NCBI GenBank assembly: GCA_030157785.1
Contig: JAOAUC010000042.1
Location: 1 to 48,385 of the forward strand
DNA length: 48,385 nucleotides
Origin: Zoogloea oleivorans
GTDB taxonomy: Bacteria; Pseudomonadota; Gammaproteobacteria; Burkholderiales; Rhodocyclaceae
Direction of reading: 5' to 3'
The notes below the pieces were generated by a model. That model did no database searches, was not told where the DNA came from, and saw only the letters and a program-made list of their open reading frames with translations. Of this stretch, positions 10,531 through 17,316 are shown piece by piece. Positions within the stretch are counted from its first letter, which is position 1; each line of letters opens with the position of its first letter. Position numbers and translations under genes: made by a program.

Positions 10531-10564
10531 ATAACGATTAAGGTTAGATCGTTATCGCGAAGCG
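10531..10564 (+). repeat. Hairpins after the AT-rich gene
   Basis: ATAACGAT (10531-10538) and ATCGTTAT (10548-10555) form a perfect 8-bp stem with a 9-base loop 12 bases after the stop codon, followed at once by CGCGAAGCG (10556-10564), a GAA-loop mini-hairpin. A wider pair GATCGT (10547-10552) / ACGATC (10569-10574) overlaps both. There is no T-run, so this is not a classical intrinsic terminator; it may act as a bidirectional barrier between the convergent genes or be part of a cassette boundary. Confidence 0.5.
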
Positions 10565-10580
10565 AGCCACGATCTGAAAT

Positions 10581-11048
10581 TTAAATTTTCCGGATACAGT
10601 TCCACAACTTAGACCATAAACCAATTTTTTCAGTGCTTGGAGGTACAGTTGCCACCGATGGCTGTGTTGGGCGATTCCCGTCCGCTTGGTCAGATTCTGC
10701 TGCCCTATGATAGAACGTTTCCTTTGTAGCCTTATCCCGCTTCTTTTCTGCTTCGATCCGGTGGTGACCCCAAGGCCCGGCCTCCAATACCAGGTTGCTT
10801 TTGATTACATAATGTGACTTGCAGGGTAAGTTCCAGTTGCCAATTGATGGCCAAAGCGACACTTGTTCACCGTTAAACGTCAATGTCCAATCGGTTGGAG
10901 TTAATGGTGTAACAACTTCGTGGCCACAGCCGCAACAGCAGCTATGGACCACGGTGCCATATTCCATCGACACGTAGAGAACGCCTTGCTCAAGCTCTCT
11001 TGGAACTCCTTTCACGAAACGAGGCTCAAGCTGCGTATGGAGAATCAT
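10581..11048 (-). CDS. DUF6527-like Cys-rich protein of ubiquitin-like operon
   Basis: A 155-residue protein whose start overlaps the stop of the E1-like gene (ATGA-type overlap at 11045-11048). The core is HSCCCGCGHEVVTPL (35-49), then SLWPSIGNWNLPCKSHYVI (64-82). Cys37/38/39/41 and Cys76/His79 look like metal ligands or a reactive-cysteine site. The C-terminal third is charged and low complexity. I place it in the DUF6527 family, known mainly from loci with multi-ubiquitin and ThiF/E1 genes; its biochemistry is not established to my knowledge. As this operon has no recognisable E2 or JAB protease, this protein is the candidate for the missing transfer or accessory step. That is inference only. 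Confidence 0.8.
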   Translation of the reverse strand: MILHTQLEPRFVKGVPRELEQGVLYVSMEYGTVVHSCCCGCGHEVVTPLTPTDWTLTFNGEQVSLWPSIGNWNLPCKSHYVIKSNLVLEAGPWGHHRIEAEKKRDKATKETFYHRAAESDQADGNRPTQPSVATVPPSTEKIGLWSKLWNCIRKI

Positions 11049-12217
11049 GCGGGAATCCCATTTAAAAGCATGTTGCCGTCAGTCGTATAGGAGCAGTGGT
11101 GTTCTTTCTCTAGATCACGATAGAAGCCGCGATACTTCTTCCACTTCATGACGGCCAAAGCAGCGTTCAGTGAGTTCAGGTCTGCGACCTGGATGTTTGA
11201 ACTGTAGACGTTCTCTTCATTTTGCTCTTCAAAGGCGATACGTTCCCGTGCGAAACCCCGCTCCTCAGGTGTACTAAGTGTGACTCGCAGGATGCCCCCT
11301 AGCGATCCATTTGAAAGCTCCAGCCCCATGCCGACATCGACAAAAGGCACTCCCATTCGTTCCAGTTGTTCGACGGCTACACGTTTCGCTCCCCCCGCAT
11401 CCATGCACAAAAACGCGAAACTGACGCCATCGAGAAGGGTCACTGTGCTCTCGGTGAGTTCCACTGCGTGCGCAACGATGCCTCGATGCATGCTTGAATA
11501 GATGGCGGCGAAATAATTGACTTTTTTCGGCATCTCACGAAGTTGCTCGATCGTTGGGGCGCCTGGGGCTCGGAAAGCATTGTGCTGGAGGAAATCATCA
11601 CCATCGATAAGTCTGATTTCCCTCACCGGCGTTTTAGCTAGTAAGTCCAATGCGTAGGAACCTGTACCACCAATGCCGATGATTGCGATGTGTTCGTCGG
11701 CGAGACGTGCCGTCAATACTCCAATGCCTGCCCTGCCCGAGGCCGTCTCCACGTAGTTGAAAACACTATCTCCGTCGTCCGCTGGGCCCCAAACTTTACG
11801 GGGACTGGTTCCCGGTCTAAGGACGGCGGCAGGCCCGGAGATAATCGTCGCGTACGTCGACATTTTTGCAAAGTAGTCGGTGTAACCGTTGTCGTTTGGT
11901 TTGCATGAGAGATAGTGCTGTGCAGAAACCAGCAAGTCCGCTGGAACGTTGCCTCCAGCGGAGATGCTGATGAGTGGCGTTCCGTCAGCTTGGCATGGAA
12001 ATTCGCCTTCAAAATAAACGGTATGTGGCTCCGGCTTCAGTGTTATGTCACCAGACAAACATAACGTGGAGCGGATCGTGCCCGTCTTCACTTCCCTGTG
12101 AGCATTGATGTATGGCACTTCATACATCACAAGGTTTCCGCCTTCGATTCGTACTACATAGCCGTCCTCGCGGAGTTGCTTTAGGTCAGAGTTAAGATTG
12201 AATAGTGCGGCCGACAT
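11045..12217 (-). CDS. E1/ThiF-like ubiquitin-activating enzyme with N-terminal DUF6791-type domain
   Basis: A 390-residue protein. I use the ATG at 12217 (MSAALFNLN) because GGGAG stands 8 bases before it; the frame is open 72 bases further up, inside the preceding gene. Residues 1-165 form a beta-rich domain like that fused to multi-ubiquitin-associated E1 proteins. From about 175 comes the Rossmann fold of ThiF/MoeB/E1 enzymes: AIIGIGGTGSYALDLLAK with the nucleotide-binding GIGGTGS at 181-187, IRLIDGDDF around Asp205, and CMDAGGAKR at 271-279. Such enzymes adenylate the C-terminus of a ubiquitin-like protein. No CxxC zinc pairs are seen. It overlaps the ubiquitin-like gene by 26 bases and the DUF6527 gene by 4, so the three are surely one transcript. 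Confidence 0.9.
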   Translation of the reverse strand: MSAALFNLNSDLKQLREDGYVVRIEGGNLVMYEVPYINAHREVKTGTIRSTLCLSGDITLKPEPHTVYFEGEFPCQADGTPLISISAGGNVPADLLVSAQHYLSCKPNDNGYTDYFAKMSTYATIISGPAAVLRPGTSPRKVWGPADDGDSVFNYVETASGRAGIGVLTARLADEHIAIIGIGGTGSYALDLLAKTPVREIRLIDGDDFLQHNAFRAPGAPTIEQLREMPKKVNYFAAIYSSMHRGIVAHAVELTESTVTLLDGVSFAFLCMDAGGAKRVAVEQLERMGVPFVDVGMGLELSNGSLGGILRVTLSTPEERGFARERIAFEEQNEENVYSSNIQVADLNSLNAALAVMKWKKYRGFYRDLEKEHHCSYTTDGNMLLNGIPA

Positions 12218-12917
12218 TGAAGATGCTCCCGTTTTTAACTTCAACAAAGCCGCCGGTAGCGAGCTCACCACTATGTGGAAAAGATGCAACTTTCCGATAG
12301 GTTATGGAGTACGTGATGTTCGGAGTGGGGGCCTCTCCCGGATAGGCAATCGCTACCAACTGATCAAAAGTCACGTGATCATTTGCAACCTTTGTCTCAT
12401 GGCCGTTGACCACGATCTCCATCTTTGGATTGCGCTTGGGCGCATTTTCAAAATGTTCGACCCCCTGAGGGGTGAGGTCAACCTCGTCCTCGATTTCGAT
12501 TTGGCGATCTTCTCCACCACGGATCACTAAAAAAACAGCTTCGTTCGTGTGCGGTTTCGAAAGCTCATACAGAATGGAGCCAGTGATGATCGGCATGCCC
12601 CACGTAACCTGACTCCCATTTACTGTCAGTTTGAATTCCCGGTCAGCGTGGAATGCCACAAAACGTTCAACACCGTTGCGGCGTAGATCAATGGGCTCAT
12701 CCAGCCGTACGTCTTCAAAATCCCCGGTGTCGAGGATCGCATACAGACTGTAGTCATCATTGGTCCTCAATCCTGCAGCAGCCAGAATTTGCCTGCCCAA
12801 GGGGACCGGATCGTTCATCACGAACTCGACAAAGGCCAGGCTGTCCTGAGCAACCTGTATCTTGTAGTGGTCAGGACGGTGTGCAACTTCGCCGAGAGGA
12901 GTATGAATTTCGCTCAT
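12192..12917 (-). CDS. Multi-ubiquitin protein with three tandem ubiquitin-like domains
   Basis: A 241-residue protein read from ATG 12917. Three beta-grasp ubiquitin-like domains follow one another: about residues 17-91 (HYKIQVAQ), 93-160 (REFKLTVNG) and 165-241 (PKMEIVVNG). Each has the pattern strand-turn-strand, helix, then a hydrophobic strand near an aromatic. The C-terminus is SIFNVGRTIQS rather than a Gly-Gly tail, so if the E1-like partner acts on it, activation needs trimming or uses a non-standard end. The gene heads the transcript with the E1-like and DUF6527-like genes; two similar palindromes lie 40-130 bases upstream. Related multi-ubiquitin loci have been described bioinformatically, and other bacterial ubiquitin-like pathways act in phage defence. 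Confidence 0.88.
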   Translation of the reverse strand: MSEIHTPLGEVAHRPDHYKIQVAQDSLAFVEFVMNDPVPLGRQILAAAGLRTNDDYSLYAILDTGDFEDVRLDEPIDLRRNGVERFVAFHADREFKLTVNGSQVTWGMPIITGSILYELSKPHTNEAVFLVIRGGEDRQIEIEDEVDLTPQGVEHFENAPKRNPKMEIVVNGHETKVANDHVTFDQLVAIAYPGEAPTPNITYSITYRKVASFPHSGELATGGFVEVKNGSIFNVGRTIQS

Positions 12918-12955
12918 GCTTAATAATCTTTCAAAAGTACGATGCGTTTGCATCT

Positions 12956-13049
12956 GGTTAAATGATCCTGTTTAACTTCGGTGTGACTAAAGTCAACCAG
13001 ACCAACCCGGATCGTACCCTTTGATTCAGGTTAAAGCAAGCTGTTTAAG
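12956..13049 (-). promoter_or_regulatory. Two-copy operator-like palindrome before the ubiquitin-like gene
   Basis: GTTAAA-N8-TTTAAC is a perfect inverted repeat at 12957-12976, and the same design recurs at 13030-13049 as GTTAAA-N8-TTTAAG. Both copies have an extra G in front and CTG just before the right arm, so they share GGTTAAA and CTGTTTAA. They are 73 bases apart, about seven helical turns. The position between the STAS-HTH gene and the ubiquitin-like gene marks them as likely binding sites of a local winged-HTH regulator. Confidence 0.65.
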
Positions 13050-13054
13050 GAGAT

Positions 13055-13615
13055 TTATCGTATCGCAGAGTATGTGTACTCGATGCCTCCAGAGTCCGCA
13101 ATGTCCTCTTGACGAAGCAGATACCCATCCGTCACAAGTTTTTTGAGGCGTGTGCTTGCGTTTGGTACGGAGAGGCCTAGGTCGGTTGCCACTTGAGCGG
13201 TACTGACCTTGCGATGACGCAGCACGTAATCAAGAAGATCACTCGCCGATGAACTGATGTCGGGGCCTATCACCTCAAATGACTCTTCGGAATGCCAGAT
13301 TACTAGAGGTTGTTGTTTAGCTTGGGCAGCGTATTTCCAGTTGTCCACCAAGTCGCGATCGCTAAGATCGGTTAGGTAGAACCAACGTTGTCCTCTGAAA
13401 TACTTGGCTGCAGCAACGACACTCTCGCGCGGGAAAGAGGCATCAGTGGCAACGATCCCGGCCAGCGAAATACCAAAGACCATCGTGCGTGGGGCCGCAT
13501 CCACAATGTCGGACAGGGCTCGGAACGCAGCTTTCCCTTGGAAGTTTCCGAAAGGGTGCGAATTTTTCGTCAAGTCCAACAGGCGGATCTGGACGCTGGA
13601 TGGAGTCTGGTTCAT
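13055..13615 (-). CDS. STAS-like domain plus winged helix-turn-helix protein
   Basis: A 186-residue protein. Residues 20-105 resemble the STAS-like (DUF4325-type) fold, with alternating strands and helices around MVFGISLAGIVATDASFPRE. Residues 118-186 are a winged HTH (LLDYVLRHRKVSTAQVATDL, then STRLKKLVTDGYLLRQE) like those of ArsR/MarR-type regulators. It is 24 bases after the GHKL ATPase gene and upstream of the ubiquitin-like operon on the same strand. STAS-like proteins paired with GHKL ATPases recall anti-sigma/anti-anti-sigma switches, so this may be the DNA-binding output of a two-protein sensor. GTTAAA half-sites just before its own ATG suggest autoregulation. The specific ligand or signal cannot be read from sequence. 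Confidence 0.78.
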   Translation of the reverse strand: MNQTPSSVQIRLLDLTKNSHPFGNFQGKAAFRALSDIVDAAPRTMVFGISLAGIVATDASFPRESVVAAAKYFRGQRWFYLTDLSDRDLVDNWKYAAQAKQQPLVIWHSEESFEVIGPDISSSASDLLDYVLRHRKVSTAQVATDLGLSVPNASTRLKKLVTDGYLLRQEDIADSGGIEYTYSAIR

Positions 13616-13629
13616 TTTAACAGTTTAAC
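13616..13629 (-). promoter_or_regulatory. GTTAAA half-sites immediately before the STAS-HTH start codon
   Basis: TTTAAC occurs twice on the plus strand, at 13616-13621 and 13624-13629 (GTTAAA twice, 8 bases apart, on the coding strand), directly abutting the ATG at 13615. The hexamer is the arm of the palindromes upstream of the ubiquitin-like gene, suggesting one regulator contacts all these sites. Here the two half-sites are in direct, not inverted, orientation. Confidence 0.45.
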
Positions 13630-13639
13630 GAGAAAGCGT

Positions 13640-14779
13640 TCAGACAGTCAACTCAAAATTAAAGCAAATATGCGTTCCACGCATTTTCCGTAGGTTCAAC
13701 CGATGTTCAAACTCCAGTGCCCCTGCACGATAGTGAATCATTACTTCGAACGTTTCCTGGCGCACGCTGATGCTAGCGTTGAACTTGTTTGCGAAATCCC
13801 CAGCACGTTTGAGGCCAAGCCCTCGACCATCATCTTGCATACGGCTCAATTGGCCATGCGAGAATATGTATTCAATCAAGGCGACGCCTAAATTTTTGCC
13901 CGAACATCCAAGCTGTTGCCGCATCTTAGTGTCAAGAGTGGGTAACAGCGTCCCGACAATCCCATTTCCAGCATCTGAAAAAACGGTACGAATGTGTGGG
14001 CGAGCCCCCTTCTTGTAAAGCTGCAGTGCCGCGAAACCGGGTATGGGGGACTCCGAATGTTCATGTACATTGTCAAAGAGTTCACCGAGAATCGTCAGCA
14101 CTCCAACGGTATGGGTAGAGCCCGCACATTGCTCGAAGCTGCGTTGCAGACGCCGTGGAGTTTCATCATCCCGCTCCTCCATGTTGATGGGAGCAAGTTC
14201 GACTACGCCGGTGTTTTCTCCTCTGTAAGCAGTAGCACGTGATGTTTTCGGACGCTTTGGTTGCACAATAACTTTGCCATCTAAATGATCGAAAAATCCA
14301 ATCCGACTTAGATAGCTAGATGTTGACGGGCAGTCGTCGAAATCAATGGTTACAAACTTTCCGATTCCGACAAGCTGATTGCAGAGTGCGAGCAAACGTG
14401 CCATCGCATCCAGCAGCAATGAAGTGTCTGGCGAGAACTTAAAAACAATGATCTTATGACTGGACTCAAGCGGAGACTCAACTGAGCAAAGAGTTGTCTC
14501 AAGCTGGTCCGTTGTTAGCCACCTCGTTTTTGGAAACTCAATCAAAAGCTTATGGGGTTGGATCAGAGACCACTGATACGCGTCATTTTGCACAAAAACT
14601 TCCAAATGTTGATGCAGAAGTGCGCTGATGACCGAGCGCTCTATACCAAGACGCTTTGCTATGTCTTTGGCTTTCAGTGGCTGGTTTAGCCGCAAGACTC
14701 TTTGTATTTCTTCTACCATAGTGGGACCTGCACTATGCCGTGCGACGGCTTGTCTGAATGGTATGGCTTTTACCTTCAC
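13640..14779 (-). CDS. GHKL ATPase with N-terminal HTH and STAS-like region
   Basis: A 379-residue protein. A winged HTH lies at about 22-75 (VEEIQRVLRLN, then LKAKDIAKRLGIERSVISAL). Residues 105-175 look STAS-like (IIVFKFSPDTS, then FVTIDFDDCPSTSSYLSRIG). The C-terminal GHKL ATP-binding domain has the N box GELFDNVHEHSE (Glu233, Asn237), the G1 box SDAGNGIVG (Asp269) and the G2 box GRGLGLKRA (318-326), ending with a GTHICFNFEL strand. No phospho-acceptor H box is seen, so it is a cytosolic ATP-dependent switch, not a classical sensor kinase. It precedes the STAS-HTH gene by 24 bases. Together they likely sense a cellular state and control, or feed into, the ubiquitin-like operon; this link is inferred from proximity and shared DNA motifs. 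Confidence 0.82.
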   Translation of the reverse strand: MKVKAIPFRQAVARHSAGPTMVEEIQRVLRLNQPLKAKDIAKRLGIERSVISALLHQHLEVFVQNDAYQWSLIQPHKLLIEFPKTRWLTTDQLETTLCSVESPLESSHKIIVFKFSPDTSLLLDAMARLLALCNQLVGIGKFVTIDFDDCPSTSSYLSRIGFFDHLDGKVIVQPKRPKTSRATAYRGENTGVVELAPINMEERDDETPRRLQRSFEQCAGSTHTVGVLTILGELFDNVHEHSESPIPGFAALQLYKKGARPHIRTVFSDAGNGIVGTLLPTLDTKMRQQLGCSGKNLGVALIEYIFSHGQLSRMQDDGRGLGLKRAGDFANKFNASISVRQETFEVMIHYRAGALEFEHRLNLRKMRGTHICFNFELTV

Positions 14780-15274
14780 GCGAGGCTTCGAAACTTCTTA
14801 GACGAACGATTATAGCTGGGAGACTGACTTGTCATGTCAGTCATGACCGGCCCCCCTGCAAAAGAATAGTTGCCGGTTCGATTTGCTTCGGGGTGTGACT
14901 ATCGTACGAATTGCCGGGAAAGGCCTTGGCTCCGACTATCAGGTTACCCTTCTCGGTTGTAGCAACGCTAACCTTCACGTCCAACTCGCAGGGCTGGCGA
15001 GCGTTGCCGATACATTCGACTTCGGGTGCGCGCGGAGCATCAGCAGGCGGCGATCCAGGTCTCGGATGAGTCGATCCAGGAGTGTCTGCCGGAACTGCTA
15101 TGCAGGGGCCTAACCGCCGGCCAGACGTTTGAGACTGCGGCCTTCATTCTCGGAGGTCTGGCGAAGCGCCAGCCCGGCCCGTTTGGCGATCAGGACCAGC
15201 TTGTGCCCGGCCACACACATTAACAGGCGGTTGTCGGTCGGAATGGCAATCGCTTTTCCTGAACTGTGGGAGCC
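14780..15274. other. Intergenic region between GHKL operon and IS5 remnant
   Basis: No gene is recognised. The first 70 bases must carry the minus-strand promoter of the GHKL operon and contain overlapping palindromes (listed separately). The part from about 15110 to 15270 has coding-like texture on both strands but gives no family match that I can name; it may be debris left by earlier insertions next to the decayed transposase. Confidence 0.5.
14822..14847 (-). promoter_or_regulatory. Overlapping palindromes upstream of the GHKL gene
   Basis: GACTGAC (14822-14828) and GTCAGTC (14836-14842) form an inverted repeat with a 7-base spacer; GTCATG (14831-14836) and CATGAC (14842-14847) form a second one sharing the same bases. 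They lie 43-68 bases upstream of the GHKL start, where an operator would be expected. They differ from the GTTAAA-type sites. Confidence 0.4.
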
Positions 15275-16001
15275 ATGTCGCACCGCCGTCATGAGTTGCT
15301 TGATGCGGAATGGGCGCTCCTCGATCCGCTTTTGCCGGCGGCGACCATGCCCGGTCGGTACTACCTGAACTACCGAACGATCCTCAACGGGATGCTGTTC
15401 CACAACGCGACTGGCATCCCTTGGCGCGATCGACAGGTCGCTGTGGTGTATCGACGGCTCGAATGTACGCGCACAAAGCCGTTGCCGACGCGGAAAAATC
15501 TTCCCCACTAGGAGCCGACGGACCACGCGCTGGGCCGTAGTCGCGGGTGCTGGGGCACGAAGCTGCATCTGGGGAGCGACGGAGGCGGGCTGCCTCTGAC
15601 CGTTGAGTGCCGGCCAAGCTCACGAGTCGCTCTTTGCCGAGCCGGTGCTCGATGCCGTCCGAATCGTGCAACCACATGGCTCCCCACGGCGGCATCCCGA
15701 AAGGCTTGGGGGCGACCGAGGTTACTGCTACCGACGCATCCGCAACTGGTTCCATAAGCACCATGTTGGCGCCGTCACTTCCGCACGAACGACGCGACCA
15801 GAGTGCGCAGCGGCGCGGCCGGCCGCCCAAATTCGACCTCCATACTGCCGCCGCAACGTCATTGAGCGTTGTGTCAGCTGGCTTAAGGAGGCCCGAGCGG
15901 TCGCCACCCGCTTCGAAAAGCTCGCCGTACACTATCTTGGCTGTATCAAGCTCGCCATGATCCGCCGGCATCTGCAGGCCATCTTGTCAAACAGACCCTA
16001 A
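15275..16001 (+). pseudogene. Decayed IS5-family DDE transposase
   Basis: Pieces of one IS5-family transposase in several frames. The start, MSHRRHELLDAEWALLDPLL, followed by RTILNGMLFHNATGIPWRD (15275-15435), is the usual N-terminus. The middle has lost sequence; WGTKLHLGSDGGGLPLTVE (about 15552-15608) is in one frame, then SAGQAHES, LGGDRGYCYRRIRNWF and RNVIERCVSWLKEARAVATR to the stop at 16001 in another. The last segment carries the C-terminal catalytic Glu region. At least two frameshifts and an internal deletion make it non-functional. I could not find convincing terminal inverted repeats. It marks the boundary between the defence region and the hydrogenase neighbourhood. Confidence 0.85.
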
Positions 16002-16342
16002 GGCCTTGAGTCCCATGTGGCCCCTGTGAGACAGTGCTACCCTCTCGGCAAAGCTTTGGAAACCGAAACAAGTAGGGCAGATTTTCGATCAAAATCGTCT
16101 GTGTTTCGACTTTTTTATGTTTTTGGTGTAAATTTTGGCGACCTTATGTTAAAAATTCTATTGTTTACATGCGGTTGCTAAAATCTGAAACGCTTGTTTC
16201 GGCCTGAGTCTGAAAGATAACCGTTCTGACGGGATGTAATCCTGCCCCGGGACGCTGCGCGGAAGTCGTTGGTTTCCCATGGTCCCGGGCTAAACTAGTC
16301 AGACCGTTTTAAACCGCTGTTCTTTAAGTTTGATCCCCTCCC
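16002..16342 (+). promoter_or_regulatory. Upstream region of HTH-receiver gene with TGTTTCG repeats
   Basis: No gene. An A+T-rich stretch (16080-16190) contains nested inverted repeats: CGAAACA (16064-16070) with TGTTTCG (16102-16108), and inside them GATTTT (16080-16085) with AAAATC (16091-16096). TGTTTCG occurs a third time at 16195-16201, where GAAAC (16187-16191) and GTTTC (16196-16200) form a short hairpin. These look like clustered binding sites, perhaps for the regulator encoded just downstream. Confidence 0.45.
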
Positions 16343-16966
16343 ATGGCCGTCACGCCCGAATCCCCTGAAAAGGAATATTGCAGCACATCCGAAGCAGCCC
16401 AGCGTCTTGGTCTGTCCTTGGGTACCGTCCAGCAGATGGTCGAGAACGGCCAGCTAGAGGGATGGAAAACAGTGGGTGGGCATCGCCGCATCCGCGTCAG
16501 TTCCATTGAGGAGTTCCGGGCCAGGTCGATGGCAGGTGGCGGGCATGCGCCGGTTCGTCCGGCAGCCAGCACCCTGCAGGTTCTGGTGGCCGAGGATGAT
16601 CGCATTCTCCAGAAGCTCTACGAACACACTTTTGCCTCCTGGGCCTTGCCGCTGCAGTACCGCATGGTGTCCAGCGGTATCGACGGCCTGCTGGAAATCG
16701 GTCGTGTGCCGCCGGATCTGCTGATTACCGACTTGCGCATGCCGGGTCTCGATGGCTTCGAGATGATCCGTCGCCTGCGTGCCGATCCCCAGCTGCAGGA
16801 TCTGGACATCGTGGTGGTCAGCGGCCTGACTGAAGACGAGATCGTTGAAAATGGCGGCCTCCCCGCCGATGTCATCCTTTACAGCAAGCCTGTTCCGTTC
16901 CGTGAGCTGAAGGGCTATGTCCAGGCCAAGATCATGGCCATGCAGCGGCGCGGCCGCGCTGCCTGA
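16343..16966 (+). CDS. Response regulator with N-terminal excisionase/MerR-type HTH
   Basis: A 207-residue protein. Residues 11-60 are a MerR/excisionase-like DNA-binding domain (STSEAAQRLGLSLGTVQQMV, then GGHRRI). After a Gly/Ala/Pro linker, residues 78-200 are a receiver domain with acidic pocket Glu84/Asp85, phospho-acceptor Asp130 (LITDLRMPG), Ser160 and Lys182 (YSKPVPF). HTH-first, receiver-second order is the reverse of most response regulators, but similar helix-turn-helix/receiver proteins exist in beta- and gammaproteobacteria. No histidine kinase is adjacent, so it is an orphan. No good ribosome site is visible before the ATG. Its target is unknown; clustered TGTTTCG motifs in its own leader suggest autoregulation, and control of the nearby hydrogenase genes is only a guess. 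Confidence 0.88.
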   Translation: MAVTPESPEKEYCSTSEAAQRLGLSLGTVQQMVENGQLEGWKTVGGHRRIRVSSIEEFRARSMAGGGHAPVRPAASTLQVLVAEDDRILQKLYEHTFASWALPLQYRMVSSGIDGLLEIGRVPPDLLITDLRMPGLDGFEMIRRLRADPQLQDLDIVVVSGLTEDEIVENGGLPADVILYSKPVPFRELKGYVQAKIMAMQRRGRAA

Positions 16967-17316
16967 GCGGAAGCCTGTCGCCGTCCCCCTTGGCGCCTGC
17001 CGGGGGGCGAAGCCTGTGTGAATACCTTCCCGGATGCCATTCGTGCGATCCGGTACGCGGATTTTTGTGCGTCTCTTCATTAAATCTTGTTAAAACAGCG
17101 TGCTGTGGTGTTTGCCTTTTGCGCGTCTGGCGCGAGTTGGCTGGCAGGGAATTATCAATTTGCTACGAATTTATGCGAATAAGCATTTTTGCTTTAAAAT
17201 TCGTCATAAATGAAAATTCGTATATTTTTTGATGCTGCGCTTGTTCCGATGTGCAGCGCCATTCTTTCTACCTGTTTCCTCTCCTCCGTCGCGAAGCAAA
17301 CCCAAGGGCCACCGTC
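16967..17316. other. Intergenic A+T-rich stretch with nested hairpins
   Basis: No gene is recognised. Within it, ATTTATG (17170-17176) pairs with CATAAAT (17205-17211), and AAGCA (17181-17185) pairs with TGCTT (17190-17194). The area from about 17160 to 17230 is very A+T rich and likely carries the promoter of the following plus-strand gene; the hairpin could also attenuate readthrough from the response regulator gene. Confidence 0.4.
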
